NCBI RefSeq assembly: GCF_900141785.1
Contig: NZ_FQYP01000007.1
Location: 186,001 to 250,000 of the forward strand
Origin: Aquimarina spongiae
GTDB lineage: Bacteria > Bacteroidota > Bacteroidia > Flavobacteriales > Flavobacteriaceae
Direction of reading: 5' to 3'
Length of the DNA: 64,000 nucleotides
In this document: positions 24,264-32,599 of the stretch, one piece after another
Layout of the letters: every line of letters starts with the position of its first letter
How positions within the stretch are numbered: the first letter of the stretch is position 1
Position numbers and translations under genes: made by a program
Notes under the pieces: model-generated
The model's input: only the letters and a program-made list of their open reading frames with translations
Databases searched by the model: none
Told to the model about the DNA's origin: nothing

Positions 24264-24563
24264 ATGAAAAGCAGCTTTAGCAATATCATCAATTCAGAAA
24301 AACCCGTATTAGTAGACTTTTTTGCCGATTGGTGCGGCCCGTGTAAAATGCTAGCCCCAATCTTAAAAGAAGTAAAAGATGAATTGGGTGATCAGGTTAA
24401 AATTGTAAAGATCGATGTAGATAAAAATCAACCTCTGGCGGCCAAGTATCAAGTTCGTGGCGTACCTACCATGATTTTATTTAAAGACGGAAAGCAACTT
24501 TGGAGACAATCTGGGGTAATGCAAAAGAACGATATCGTCGCTACTATTCAATCCCACCAATAG
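24264..24563 (+). CDS. trxA: Thioredoxin
   Basis: A 99-residue cytosolic thioredoxin with the active-site motif WCGPC (in FFADWCGPCKML), the structural cis-proline region RGVPTMILFKDG, and no signal peptide. It reduces disulfides with electrons from thioredoxin reductase. The deoC-like gene follows two bases after its stop, so the two are probably co-transcribed. Confidence 0.92.
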   Translation: MKSSFSNIINSEKPVLVDFFADWCGPCKMLAPILKEVKDELGDQVKIVKIDVDKNQPLAAKYQVRGVPTMILFKDGKQLWRQSGVMQKNDIVATIQSHQ

Positions 24564-24565
24564 TT

Positions 24566-25210
24566 TTGGAATTAAATCCATACATAGATCACACGGTATT
24601 GAAAGCATCTGCCACTGTAGATGATATTAAACACCTATGCACCGAAGCCAAAGAATATGATTTCTATGCAGTTTGTGTAAGTAGTTATTATGTTGCTCTT
24701 GCACATAGTGAACTAATGCAAACAGATATTAAAGTGGCAGCTGTTGTAGGATTTCCTTTGGGCTCAATGACTACTCGTATTAAAGTTCTTGAAGCGCAGC
24801 AATGTGTAGATCAAGGCGCTACAGAAATTGATATGGTTTTAAATATTGGCCTATTAAAGTCTGGATATCACAAAATTGTCGAAGACGAAATCAGATCCAT
24901 CAAAAAAGCCATCGGTAGTCAGAATTTGAAAGTCATTTTTGAGAACTGTTACCTTACCACAGCAGAAAAGAAAATGGCCTGTAAGTTATCGTTAAATGCC
25001 GGTGCAGATTTTATCAAAACATCTACTGGTTTTGGTTCTGGAGGAGCAACTCTAGAAGACGTACAACTTATGAAGAACGAAGTTGGCAATCATCTACAAA
25101 TAAAAGCATCTGGCGGGATTCGGGATAGAAAAACAGCATTGCAATATCTGGATTTGGGAGTATCGAGAATTGGTACTTCTTCGGGAATAGCAATCGTATC
25201 AACTACTTAG
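24566..25210 (+). CDS. deoC: Deoxyribose-phosphate aldolase
   Basis: About 214 residues, starting at a TTG (24566) that gives MELNPYIDHTVLKASAT. The longer frame to 24500 would overlap thioredoxin and has no family support. It cleaves 2-deoxyribose 5-phosphate to glyceraldehyde 3-phosphate and acetaldehyde. Landmarks: IDHTVLK, VAAVVGFPLG, EIDMVLNIG, LKVIFENCYL (proton-relay lysine) and DFIKTSTGFG (Schiff-base lysine), then KASGGIRD. The length matches the short DeoC type. Confidence 0.92.
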   Translation: MELNPYIDHTVLKASATVDDIKHLCTEAKEYDFYAVCVSSYYVALAHSELMQTDIKVAAVVGFPLGSMTTRIKVLEAQQCVDQGATEIDMVLNIGLLKSGYHKIVEDEIRSIKKAIGSQNLKVIFENCYLTTAEKKMACKLSLNAGADFIKTSTGFGSGGATLEDVQLMKNEVGNHLQIKASGGIRDRKTALQYLDLGVSRIGTSSGIAIVSTT

Positions 25211-25286
25211 TTAGTATTTACTTTTAATCAAAAAAACTAGGGTCACTAACTGAGTAGCAACCCCAGAATTGGCATGATCCTTTTTA

Positions 25287-26126
25287 TTAAATCCTAAAGG
25301 TCATCACAGGCCTGTTAGCGTGATTGGCAACATCTTCACCAATACTTCCGCTAAAGAAATGCGCTAATCCTCGTCGCCCATGGGTAGGTATGGCGATAAG
25401 ATCTGCATCAATTTTATTACTGTAATTAAATATTCCTTTCTCTACGGTATAATCATAATAATGTACTACATCATTAAATCTACCTAGGTTACCTTCGTCT
25501 GCTTTAAAAAGAAATTCCTTTACGATTTCTTCCATTTGCCCTGAGCTTTTAAATCGTTCTCCAGGAAGGTTAACATACAATAGGTCTACGCTTGCTCCAA
25601 AAGATTCGAATATCTGCATAGCATTATGATAGGCACGCAAATTTTCGATTTTAAAATCACACGCAAAAACGACTTTATTGAGTTCAAAGTTATCTACTGG
25701 ATTTTTGATCACCAGTACAGGAACATCACAGCTACGAACTACTTTTTCTGTATTAGATCCAATAAAAACCTCCTCTCGTAATCCACTCACTCCATGTGAT
25801 CCCATCACAACAAGGTCAATGTTGTTTTCGTGGACTACATCATTTATTTCGCTGAATATTCTATAATTCTTAACCAATTGGGTAACCGTAATACCCTCCA
25901 AATATTTCTGATCCAAGAAGGTATCAAATCGTGTTTCGGCCAATTTCATATAATACATGGCTTCTTCGACTTCCTGACTTTCATTTTTGGTTAAAATCGC
26001 TTCTGAAAGACCCAACATATGCAATACCAAGACCTCAGCTTGTTGTTGTTTTGCAATTGTTGCAGCGGCTTGTAGTGCATATTCTGAATATTCGGAAAAA
26101 TCAACAGGGACAAGAATTTTTTTCAT
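25287..26126 (-). CDS. Universal stress protein, two intact Usp domains
   Basis: 279 residues from the ATG at 26126 (MKKILVPVDFSEYSEYA). A frame extension to 26156 runs into the -10 element and is rejected. Unlike the other five paralogues, both domains keep nucleotide-binding loops: VVMGSHGVSGLREEVFIGSNT in the first and PTHGRRGLAHFFSGSIGE in the second. This resembles classical tandem Usps. It has a single-gene promoter with a perfect Crp/Fnr-like palindrome. Confidence 0.9.
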   Translation of the reverse strand: MKKILVPVDFSEYSEYALQAAATIAKQQQAEVLVLHMLGLSEAILTKNESQEVEEAMYYMKLAETRFDTFLDQKYLEGITVTQLVKNYRIFSEINDVVHENNIDLVVMGSHGVSGLREEVFIGSNTEKVVRSCDVPVLVIKNPVDNFELNKVVFACDFKIENLRAYHNAMQIFESFGASVDLLYVNLPGERFKSSGQMEEIVKEFLFKADEGNLGRFNDVVHYYDYTVEKGIFNYSNKIDADLIAIPTHGRRGLAHFFSGSIGEDVANHANRPVMTFRI

Positions 26127-26153
26127 CTTTTCAGTTTTTAAAGTTTCATATAT

Positions 26154-26196
26154 CAAATGTACCTTGTGCGCTGATCTTTAAATATGATAATTATCA
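26154..26196 (-). promoter_or_regulatory. Crp/Fnr-like operator and promoter for the Usp gene at 26126
   Basis: The box TGATAATTATCA (26185-26196) lies within the same 14-bp palindrome ATGATAATTATCAT seen upstream of ccoI. The minus-strand -10 TAcaTTTG is at 26154-26161. The centre to TTTG spacing is 33.5 bp. No matching -10 exists toward the acylphosphatase gene. Confidence 0.73.
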
Positions 26197-26251
26197 TGCT
26201 TATCACAATTTTGTAGTATCTTCCATTATCACAGATTTTCACTTTCTCGAT

Positions 26252-26524
26252 ATGACAAAACATTATAACATTACTGTAAAAGGAATTGTACAAGGCGTTT
26301 GGTACCGCAAAAACACTCAGGATAAAGCACGAGAGCTAGAGATCAAAGGATTTGTAAAAAACTTGCCCAATGGAGATGTCTATCTTGAGGCCGAAGGAAA
26401 CGAACAACAATTAAAATTACTATTGGATTGGTGTGCGATAGGTCCAGAACACGCTAGGGTAGAACATGTATCTTTTGAAGAAGCAGACCTAAAATCGTTT
26501 CGTCATTTTGAGATTGAACGATAG
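26252..26524 (+). CDS. acyP: Acylphosphatase
   Basis: A 90-residue enzyme hydrolysing acyl phosphates. The family motif VKGIVQGVWYRKNTQDKA carries the catalytic Arg (WYR) and the Asn in VKNLPNGDVYLEAEG. The start is the ATG at 26252 (MTKHYNITVKG); the open frame extends further upstream, but that part has no homology features and overlaps the divergent Usp gene. A terminator follows. Confidence 0.92.
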   Translation: MTKHYNITVKGIVQGVWYRKNTQDKARELEIKGFVKNLPNGDVYLEAEGNEQQLKLLLDWCAIGPEHARVEHVSFEEADLKSFRHFEIER

Positions 26525-26535
26525 TTTATAATAAA

Positions 26536-26564
26536 AAAACAGATGATTTTATACCATCTGTTTT
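26536..26564. terminator. Bidirectional terminator
   Basis: Inverted repeat AAAACAGATG / CATCTGTTTT with a 9-base loop, flanked by A- and T-runs, between the convergent acylphosphatase and hibernation factor genes. Confidence 0.75.
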
Positions 26565-26605
26565 GTTTCTCGAACTAAATATGAGATCGTCAGCAAGCTA
26601 ATCAT

Positions 26606-26908
26606 CTACATATAAGGTTTCATTTCCTGTTTACGTTTTTGTAGCTGTTTTTCTACATCGCTCAAAGATTCTTTAAACGCATGTTCAAAGTTCTTTTCGT
26701 TGGAGGTAGCAAAGATTTTTGGGCCAGGTAAACTGAGCTGTAGATCACATATTTTCCCTTCACCTTTTGGATCATTCTCTTTCTTGAAAAAAACATCTGA
26801 TTTGATGACCCATTCGTATTTTTTATAAAGTTTATTTAATTTTTGATGTACATATTCTTCCATACTTTCACTAGTTGGCATTTGTACAAACTGAATATTG
26901 GTTTTCAT
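26606..26908 (-). CDS. hpf: Short ribosome hibernation promoting factor (HPF/RaiA-like)
   Basis: 100 residues from the ATG at 26908 (MKTNIQFVQMPTSESMEEYV). The HPF/YfiA pattern is visible: an N-terminal strand, the VHQKLNKLYKKYEWV helix, then CDLQLSLPGPKIFA and a C-terminal helix FEHAFKESLSDVEKQLQKRK rich in basic residues for 30S binding. It blocks ribosomes in stationary or starved cells. The short form lacks the C-terminal dimerisation domain. Its promoter carries a Crp/Fnr-like box, tying ribosome silencing to the low-oxygen regulon. Confidence 0.85.
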   Translation of the reverse strand: MKTNIQFVQMPTSESMEEYVHQKLNKLYKKYEWVIKSDVFFKKENDPKGEGKICDLQLSLPGPKIFATSNEKNFEHAFKESLSDVEKQLQKRKQEMKPYM

Positions 26909-26955
26909 AGATATTAATTTAAATTTTTGATGTATTGCTTGTCTTTTACAGTACC

Positions 26956-26998
26956 CAAATATAGAAGCAGTACCAATCAATAACTATGATATATATCA
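26956..26998 (-). promoter_or_regulatory. Crp/Fnr-like operator and promoter for hpf
   Basis: The box TGATATATATCA is at 26987-26998, with the minus-strand -10 TAtaTTTG at 26956-26963. The centre to TTTG spacing is 33.5 bp. The leader to the ATG at 26908 is about 40 bases, longer than in the other members. Confidence 0.7.
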
Positions 26999-27018
26999 GA
27001 TCTCTATATACATCACAT

Positions 27019-27061
27019 TGACATTTGTCATAGTTTTCCGTATAGTTTTTATATAGGTTTA
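27019..27061 (+). promoter_or_regulatory. Crp/Fnr-like operator and promoter for the HMA-domain gene
   Basis: The box TGACATTTGTCA is at 27019-27030, with the -10 TAggTTTA at 27054-27061. The centre to TTTA spacing is 33.5 bp and the centre to ATG (27079) distance is 54.5 bp. It is 32 bp from the hpf box, so the divergent genes each have their own operator. Confidence 0.7.
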
Positions 27062-27078
27062 GCTCAAAATTAGAAACC

Positions 27079-27348
27079 ATGAGAACTACGGTAACCATAC
27101 AAAACTTAAAATGCGGGGGATGCAAAAGCACAATCGCAAAAAAACTACATAAACTCCCAGGGATACAAGATATCGATGTCGATACAGATAATTGTACCGT
27201 TTCTTTCTGCTATCAGACCGATAACGGGATAGAAACAGTCGAAAAAGAGCTATCCAAATTAGGGTATCCCATTGAAGGGGAAATCAACACAATAGAAAAA
27301 AAAGCAAAGTCTTATATTAGCTGTGCATTGGGCAGATTCAATACGTAA
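27079..27348 (+). CDS. HMA-domain heavy-metal-binding protein (CopZ-like)
   Basis: An 89-residue protein with a ferredoxin-like HMA fold. It has the opening strand TVTIQNLKCGGCKSTI with the metal-binding Cys-x2-Cys, the helix AKKLHKLPGI, the strand NCTVSFCYQ and the final helix KELSKLGYPIEG. It probably carries copper or a related ion, perhaps to CcoI for cbb3 assembly (inference from the shared promoter type). The C-terminal 15 residues (SYISCALGRFNT) extend beyond the usual domain. The next small gene follows after 31 bp. Confidence 0.8.
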   Translation: MRTTVTIQNLKCGGCKSTIAKKLHKLPGIQDIDVDTDNCTVSFCYQTDNGIETVEKELSKLGYPIEGEINTIEKKAKSYISCALGRFNT

Positions 27349-27379
27349 ACCACCACTTTAAAACCTAAATAATATCATC

Positions 27380-27562
27380 ATGAAAGAAACTGCAAAAAAA
27401 GAAGCGTCATCCAGCAAGGTATATGGCCTTGGCTTTATCGGTTCTGCTATCTATTTCATAAGTACTGCAACCAGTTTTTGGACGGGTGTACTTGGAGTTT
27501 TAAAAGCTATTGTTTGGCCCGCCATTTTGGTATACGAAGCGTTAAAATATCTCAAAGCCTGA
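27380..27562 (+). CDS. Small membrane protein
   Basis: A 60-residue protein with a polar, Lys/Ser-rich N-terminus and two hydrophobic stretches (about 16-36 and 38-57, including SFWTGVLGVLKAIVWPAILVY). It has no recognised family. It probably lies in the operon of the HMA gene 31 bp upstream. No separate box is visible in the gap. Confidence 0.5.
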   Translation: MKETAKKEASSSKVYGLGFIGSAIYFISTATSFWTGVLGVLKAIVWPAILVYEALKYLKA

Positions 27563-27661
27563 TCGTTTTTCAGTAAATTTTTCCTTTCTTGTTTTGAAAT
27601 GAAGATCTCTCTTAACTTATAAGTAAGGGGAATAGTTTATATTTACTAAAAAACATACCCA

Positions 27662-28558
27662 ATGTCGTCTCAATCCCGACTAGATCGCGCATATAAAAAT
27701 GCCAAAGTTATTGAGTTTAATGATAGTTCAAAGTTTGTCTTATTTAGTGATTGTCATCGTGGGGATAATAGCTTTGCAGATGATTTTGCAAACAACAGAA
27801 ATATCTACTTTCATGCACTAAAACACTATTACAATCAAGGTTTTACCTATTGCGAATTAGGAGATGGGGACGAATTATGGGAAAATCTTACGTTCGAAAC
27901 CATTTTCAGAGCACATAAAAATGTTTATGAACTCCTTCAATTATTTTTTCAGGAAAATCGACTAGAAATGATTTGGGGTAATCACGATATGGTTTATCGG
28001 GATCCTAGTTATGTAAAAAAGCATCTGAGCTCTTATTTTGATCAAAAAACAGATTCTACCGTTCCCCTTTTTCCGGGTATAAAGTACCATGAAGCGATCA
28101 TTTTAAAACATCAGGACACTAATCAGGAGATCTTTTTACTGCATGGACATCAGGCAGATTTTATGAATTACATAGGTTGGCGTATCAATAGGTTTTTGGT
28201 AAGAGTATTATGGAAACCACTTCAGGTTGTGGGCATTGCGGATCCCACAAGCCCTGCCAAAAATTATAAAGAAACCATTAAAGTAGAGCGTAGAATAAAA
28301 AAATGGATAGCTTCAAAAGGCAATTTATTTACAGTAATAGGGCATACGCACAGACCACGTTTTCCAGAGGCTGGGGAACTAGCACTATTTAACGACGGGA
28401 GTTGTGTGCATCCCAGATCGATCACCGGAATGGAAATTGAAAACGGATGTATCACATTGATCAAATGGCAAATTGCAACTACAGACGATGGAGTATTACA
28501 AATCATAAGAATCCCTTTGGAAGGCCCACAAAAGCTTACTGAATTTATAACAGAATAA
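27662..28558 (+). CDS. Metallophosphoesterase family protein
   Basis: A 298-residue calcineurin-like phosphoesterase. Metal-ligand motifs appear in order: FSDCHRGD (Asp-x-His), GDGDELWE (Gly-Asp), WGNHD, LLHGHQ and GHTHRP. The fold resembles UDP-2,3-diacylglucosamine hydrolase (LpxH) but the spacing and length differ, so the substrate is unknown. It lies 9 bp before the AraC-type regulator and may be co-transcribed. Confidence 0.85.
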   Translation: MSSQSRLDRAYKNAKVIEFNDSSKFVLFSDCHRGDNSFADDFANNRNIYFHALKHYYNQGFTYCELGDGDELWENLTFETIFRAHKNVYELLQLFFQENRLEMIWGNHDMVYRDPSYVKKHLSSYFDQKTDSTVPLFPGIKYHEAIILKHQDTNQEIFLLHGHQADFMNYIGWRINRFLVRVLWKPLQVVGIADPTSPAKNYKETIKVERRIKKWIASKGNLFTVIGHTHRPRFPEAGELALFNDGSCVHPRSITGMEIENGCITLIKWQIATTDDGVLQIIRIPLEGPQKLTEFITE

Positions 28559-28567
28559 TCTGTTGAG

Positions 28568-29755
28568 ATGCGAGCAGACAATATTCAAGATATTTTAGAC
28601 CAAATCCCTATTCGACATGATATGGCCTCCTATATCATGTTTTTGGGGATCGTATTAGGATTGTTGGTAGGAATACTCATTCTAATAAAAACCAACAAAA
28701 AAAACGTAGCGTTCAAATTTTTAGGTGTTTTCCTGATCGCGCAAGCCATTATATCACTAGATAATTTTTCGTGTTATACTGGGCTGATGAAATATGCTAT
28801 AGCGTTTAATGACTCCACAGAACCCCTAGTACTTATTCTGGGGCCTAGTATGTACCTATTTGTGTATAGCTTGCTCACAAGAAAACCGGTTACCATAAAG
28901 AATATTGGGATTCATTTGGCTCCAGCCATTTTTTATGGCTTGACGCAAATCGGGTATTACTTACATCCCACTCCTGTTAAAATCAATGCGTATTTGGGAG
29001 CCTATCACGATCACTTAACAAAGGCAATAATCCCAGATGGTACAACTTATAATTATTTATGGATCAAGGATGAGTTTCGTTGGGTAATTTTAGGGAGTTT
29101 GATCATTTATATTATACTGTCATTTCGTGTTCTATATCATTATCTACGTCAAAAAAACATCCATCTTACCCGAAGTACACTTCATAATAAATACTCATTT
29201 ACACGAAATTTAGTCCTCTCGTTTCTAACTGTTTTTGTAATCATTTTTGCAGTGTATTGGAATTTTGAAGACGATTCTGGAGATCACTATATTACCACTT
29301 TTGTGAATCTATCTGTTGTAGCGATTACATTGATTATGGTATCCGAATCCAGATTTTTTCAGAATTCATGGATTTCTGATAAATATGAAACGCTGAGCTA
29401 TACCCATCAAGAAATTTCTATTGAAAAAATTAAAGAATTTGTAGAAACCAATGGCTTTTATCTTTTGGAATCTGCATCACTAAAAACACTGGCTCAAGAA
29501 TTGAATTCTAGTTCCAATTACATTTCGCAAATCATCAATACTTCAACAGGGCTTAATTTCAATGATTTTATCAATCAATATCGAATTGATTTGTGCAAAC
29601 AACGTTTAGTAGATCCAGAGTATAATCATCTTACCATAGAGGCTATCGGGAACTCTGCGGGGTTTAAATCCAAATCCTCTTTTTATAATGCGTTCAAAAA
29701 ACATGTACAGATGTCTCCAAAAGCATTTGTGACTCTTCAAAAATCTTCTTTCTAA
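28568..29755 (+). CDS. AraC-family regulator with N-terminal membrane domain
   Basis: A 395-residue protein. Residues 15-270 contain about seven hydrophobic helices (for example YIMFLGIVLGLLVGILILI). The C-terminal about 110 residues form an AraC-type double helix-turn-helix (TLAQELNSSSNYISQIINT and IEAIGNSAGFKSKSSFYNAFKKH). Such 7TM-HTH proteins are common in Flavobacteriia and may sense a membrane or external signal. The adjacent acyltransferase gene is a candidate target. Confidence 0.85.
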   Translation: MRADNIQDILDQIPIRHDMASYIMFLGIVLGLLVGILILIKTNKKNVAFKFLGVFLIAQAIISLDNFSCYTGLMKYAIAFNDSTEPLVLILGPSMYLFVYSLLTRKPVTIKNIGIHLAPAIFYGLTQIGYYLHPTPVKINAYLGAYHDHLTKAIIPDGTTYNYLWIKDEFRWVILGSLIIYIILSFRVLYHYLRQKNIHLTRSTLHNKYSFTRNLVLSFLTVFVIIFAVYWNFEDDSGDHYITTFVNLSVVAITLIMVSESRFFQNSWISDKYETLSYTHQEISIEKIKEFVETNGFYLLESASLKTLAQELNSSSNYISQIINTSTGLNFNDFINQYRIDLCKQRLVDPEYNHLTIEAIGNSAGFKSKSSFYNAFKKHVQMSPKAFVTLQKSSF

Positions 29756-29861
29756 ATACTTGAAAACGTCCAGAATTACAATTCTGTACCTAATTACGGC
29801 GGATTTTGATCAAATCAACCCAGAATTATTTCAATTTTGGACCTCATCAATCTTGAAAAAT

Positions 29862-31007
29862 ATGGAACAGAAAATTAGACGTTACGACATTGACTGGTTA
29901 CGGGTCATTGTTTTTGGATTATTAATTTTTTATCATGTAGGGATGTTTTTTGTGCCCTGGGGATGGCACATTAAAAACAATGTCATTTATGATTGGCTAC
30001 GTTGGCCTATGCTTTTTTTAAACCAATGGCGTTTACCAATTTTATTCGTCATCTCTGGAATGGGAACGTATTACGCACTGTCCTCGCGTAATCTTTGGCA
30101 ATTTAATCTGGAGCGATATCTGCGTCTGGGAATACCCCTGGCGGTAGGAATGTTACTTATCGTTCCCCCTCAAATATATGTAGAACGTTTGGCAAATTAT
30201 GAGTTTACTGGCTCTTTTTGGACTTATCTTCGAGGACCTGCTTATGTTGGGATCTATCCTGAAGGAAACATAAGTTGGCATCATCTCTGGTTTTTACCCT
30301 ACTTGTTTGTGTATTCTTTTTTGTTATCTCCTCTTTTAATTTTTCTGAAGAGAAGAAAGACTAAACTGGTGAGTTGGATTACTACCTTATTACAAAAACC
30401 GTTAGGGTTTTACCTATTTGTAATCCCATTGTATTTTGTTGAAGTCTTGATAGAACCCTTCTTTCCGGTAACGCATGCGCTGGTAGACGATTGGTTTGCC
30501 TTTATCAATTTCTTCATCTTGTTTTTCTATGGATTCGTTTTACTGGCTGCCGGAAATGTATTTTGGGAACACATAGATCGAATCAAGAAAAAAGCACTTT
30601 GGATCGGGATTATTGCTTTTTCATTGCAAACCACCATTTGGGTAATAGGTAAAGACAGCATCCTTATTCATTTTACCGAAGGAATGATTAAAGTAGTCAA
30701 CTTGTGGTCCTGGATTTTGGTCATATTTGGATATGCCGCAAAATATTTAAATCACAAAAGCAAAACTATAGCATACTGCAATAGAGCGGTGTACCCGTTC
30801 TATATATTACATCAAACGATCACCATTATTATTGGGTATTTTATAATGGATTTTCACTGGGGTTTTATTGCCAAATTTACGATTATGGTGATAGGAACTT
30901 TTCTAATAAGTTGGATACTATATCATTTTATAATACTCAAAATCCCTTTTCTACATCCATTATTTGGATTAAAAAAGGGATATCGTAATATAAATAAAGG
31001 TTCTTAA
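29862..31007 (+). CDS. Acyltransferase-3 family membrane protein
   Basis: 381 residues from the ATG at 29862 (MEQKIRRYDIDWLRVIVFG). The frame extends upstream to a TTG at 29760, which I do not favour because the family opening R-Y-D-I-D-x-L-R starts here. It has about ten membrane helices and a catalytic-type His in FYHVGMFF; later ISWHHLWFLPYLFVYS is the typical SWHLWFL-like loop. The family O-acylates surface sugars; the substrate is unknown. It follows the AraC regulator by 106 bp. Confidence 0.82.
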   Translation: MEQKIRRYDIDWLRVIVFGLLIFYHVGMFFVPWGWHIKNNVIYDWLRWPMLFLNQWRLPILFVISGMGTYYALSSRNLWQFNLERYLRLGIPLAVGMLLIVPPQIYVERLANYEFTGSFWTYLRGPAYVGIYPEGNISWHHLWFLPYLFVYSFLLSPLLIFLKRRKTKLVSWITTLLQKPLGFYLFVIPLYFVEVLIEPFFPVTHALVDDWFAFINFFILFFYGFVLLAAGNVFWEHIDRIKKKALWIGIIAFSLQTTIWVIGKDSILIHFTEGMIKVVNLWSWILVIFGYAAKYLNHKSKTIAYCNRAVYPFYILHQTITIIIGYFIMDFHWGFIAKFTIMVIGTFLISWILYHFIILKIPFLHPLFGLKKGYRNINKGS

Positions 31008-31022
31008 AAAGAACCTTTATTT
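30992..31022. terminator. Bidirectional terminator
   Basis: Perfect 14-bp inverted repeat AAATAAAGGTTCTT / AAGAACCTTTATTT with a three-base loop. It overlaps the acyltransferase stop and sits 2 bp from the convergent NifU-like stop. Confidence 0.8.
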
Positions 31023-31023
31023 A

Positions 31024-31263
31024 TTATCCTATATTTAATACTTCTTCTATTTGAGGAGCGTATTTTTTGATCGTCATTTCTACTCCAGACTTCAAAGTCA
31101 TTTGGTTAACGCTACAACCTACACAGGCACCTTCTAGCTGTACCATAACCCTCTTGTCGTCTTCAATAGAAACCAAAGAAATATTACCTCCATCACTCTC
31201 TAAAAAGGGTCTAATCTCATCCAACGCCTTTTCTACATTTGCTCTTAATTCTTCTGAAGTCAT
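31024..31263 (-). CDS. NifU-like C-terminal-domain iron-sulfur scaffold protein
   Basis: 79 residues forming one NifU C-terminal domain: VEKALDEIRPFLESDGGNISLVSI and the cluster-binding CVGC in EGACVGCSVNQMTLK. It carries Fe-S clusters to target proteins. It lies 3 bp downstream of the Mrp-family ATPase gene, so the pair forms a Fe-S transfer operon. Confidence 0.92.
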   Translation of the reverse strand: MTSEELRANVEKALDEIRPFLESDGGNISLVSIEDDKRVMVQLEGACVGCSVNQMTLKSGVEMTIKKYAPQIEEVLNIG

Positions 31264-31266
31264 TTC

Positions 31267-32406
31267 TTATTTTTTTACAGCAGAACATCCTGCCATTGTT
31301 GTTATTTTAATCGCTTCAGTAGGAGGTAAATTTTCATTTCTGTTTACCACTTCCTGAACTACACTTTTTGTTATTTCTTCGAAAGCTTTCTCGATAGGAG
31401 TAGCCGTTTGCAATGCTGCTGGTCTACCAACATCTCCCGCTTCTCGTATGCTTTGTACTAATGGAATTTCTCCTAAAAAAGGAACCTCTAAGTCCTCTGC
31501 CAAATACTTAGCCCCTTCTTTTCCAAATATATAATATTTATTATTAGGAAGCTCTTCTGGAGTAAAATACGCCATATTCTCGATAATTCCTAAAACCGGA
31601 ACATTGATACTATCTTGCTGGAACATCGCTACTCCCTTTCTGGCATCTGCTAGTGCCACATTTTGTGGAGTACTAACTACCACAGCACCAGTAATTGGTA
31701 AGGATTGCATTATAGATAAGTGAATATCTCCTGTTCCTGGAGGTAGATCCAAAAGTAGAAAATCTAATTCTCCCCAGGCAGCATCAAAAATCATTTGATT
31801 CAATGCTTTGGCAGCCATTGGGCCTCTCCAAACTACAGCCTGATTAGGCTGTGTAAAAAATCCTATCGACAGTATTTTTACTCCATAATTCTCGATAGGT
31901 TTCATTTTGGATTGATTACCCACTTTTACCGAAAGCGGTCTTTCTCTCTCCACATCAAACATAATTGGTGCAGAAGGACCATATATGTCTGCGTCTAGCA
32001 ATCCAACATTGAATCCCATTTTGGCCAACGTAACCGCCAGGTTAGAAGTAACTGTAGACTTTCCTACACCTCCTTTACCCGAAGCTACAGCAATGATATT
32101 GGTAATCCCAGGAATTGGTTTCCCTTTGATTTCATTTTTCTGAGGCTGGGCAGCCGGTGCTTCTATTTTGATATTGACTTTTACTTTTGCTTTTTCATAG
32201 ACGTGCTCATGAATCGCTTTCAGTACATCCACTTCAGCACGTTTCTTGATATGCAATGCTGGTGTTCCTAAAACCAAATCGACGATGACCTCATCTCCAA
32301 AAGTGATTACGTTTTTTACGGCACCACTCTCTACCATATTTTTTCCTTCTCCAGCTACCGTAATAGTCTCTAGCGCTTTTAGGATCTCAGATTTTTCCAA
32401 TTTCAT
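31267..32406 (-). CDS. apbC: Mrp/NBP35 family iron-sulfur carrier ATPase
   Basis: 379 residues from the ATG at 32406 (MKLEKSEILKALETI). An N-terminal MIP18-like domain (about 1-85) is followed by a P-loop domain with the deviant Walker A GKGGVGKS, LDADIYGPS and LDLPPGTGD. It delivers Fe-S clusters. The final residues contain a single Cys (AGCSAVKK) instead of the usual Cys-x2-Cys near the domain end; this may be a family variant. It precedes the NifU-like gene. Confidence 0.93.
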   Translation of the reverse strand: MKLEKSEILKALETITVAGEGKNMVESGAVKNVITFGDEVIVDLVLGTPALHIKKRAEVDVLKAIHEHVYEKAKVKVNIKIEAPAAQPQKNEIKGKPIPGITNIIAVASGKGGVGKSTVTSNLAVTLAKMGFNVGLLDADIYGPSAPIMFDVERERPLSVKVGNQSKMKPIENYGVKILSIGFFTQPNQAVVWRGPMAAKALNQMIFDAAWGELDFLLLDLPPGTGDIHLSIMQSLPITGAVVVSTPQNVALADARKGVAMFQQDSINVPVLGIIENMAYFTPEELPNNKYYIFGKEGAKYLAEDLEVPFLGEIPLVQSIREAGDVGRPAALQTATPIEKAFEEITKSVVQEVVNRNENLPPTEAIKITTMAGCSAVKK

Positions 32407-32599
32407 GCGTTTCTCTTTTTCCTTTTTAAAACAAATCAATTCGAATTTGTTCTACATGCAAAGATAACCCGAAAAGTTAACATTATAAAGTGCAAAAATC
32501 GAAATGATCTATCGTACCATCGTCTTTGATAATATTGTGTTTTTGAGTATGGTATGATTTATGTGCCTTAGGCTTTTTGAATTTTCATAGCAAACCACA

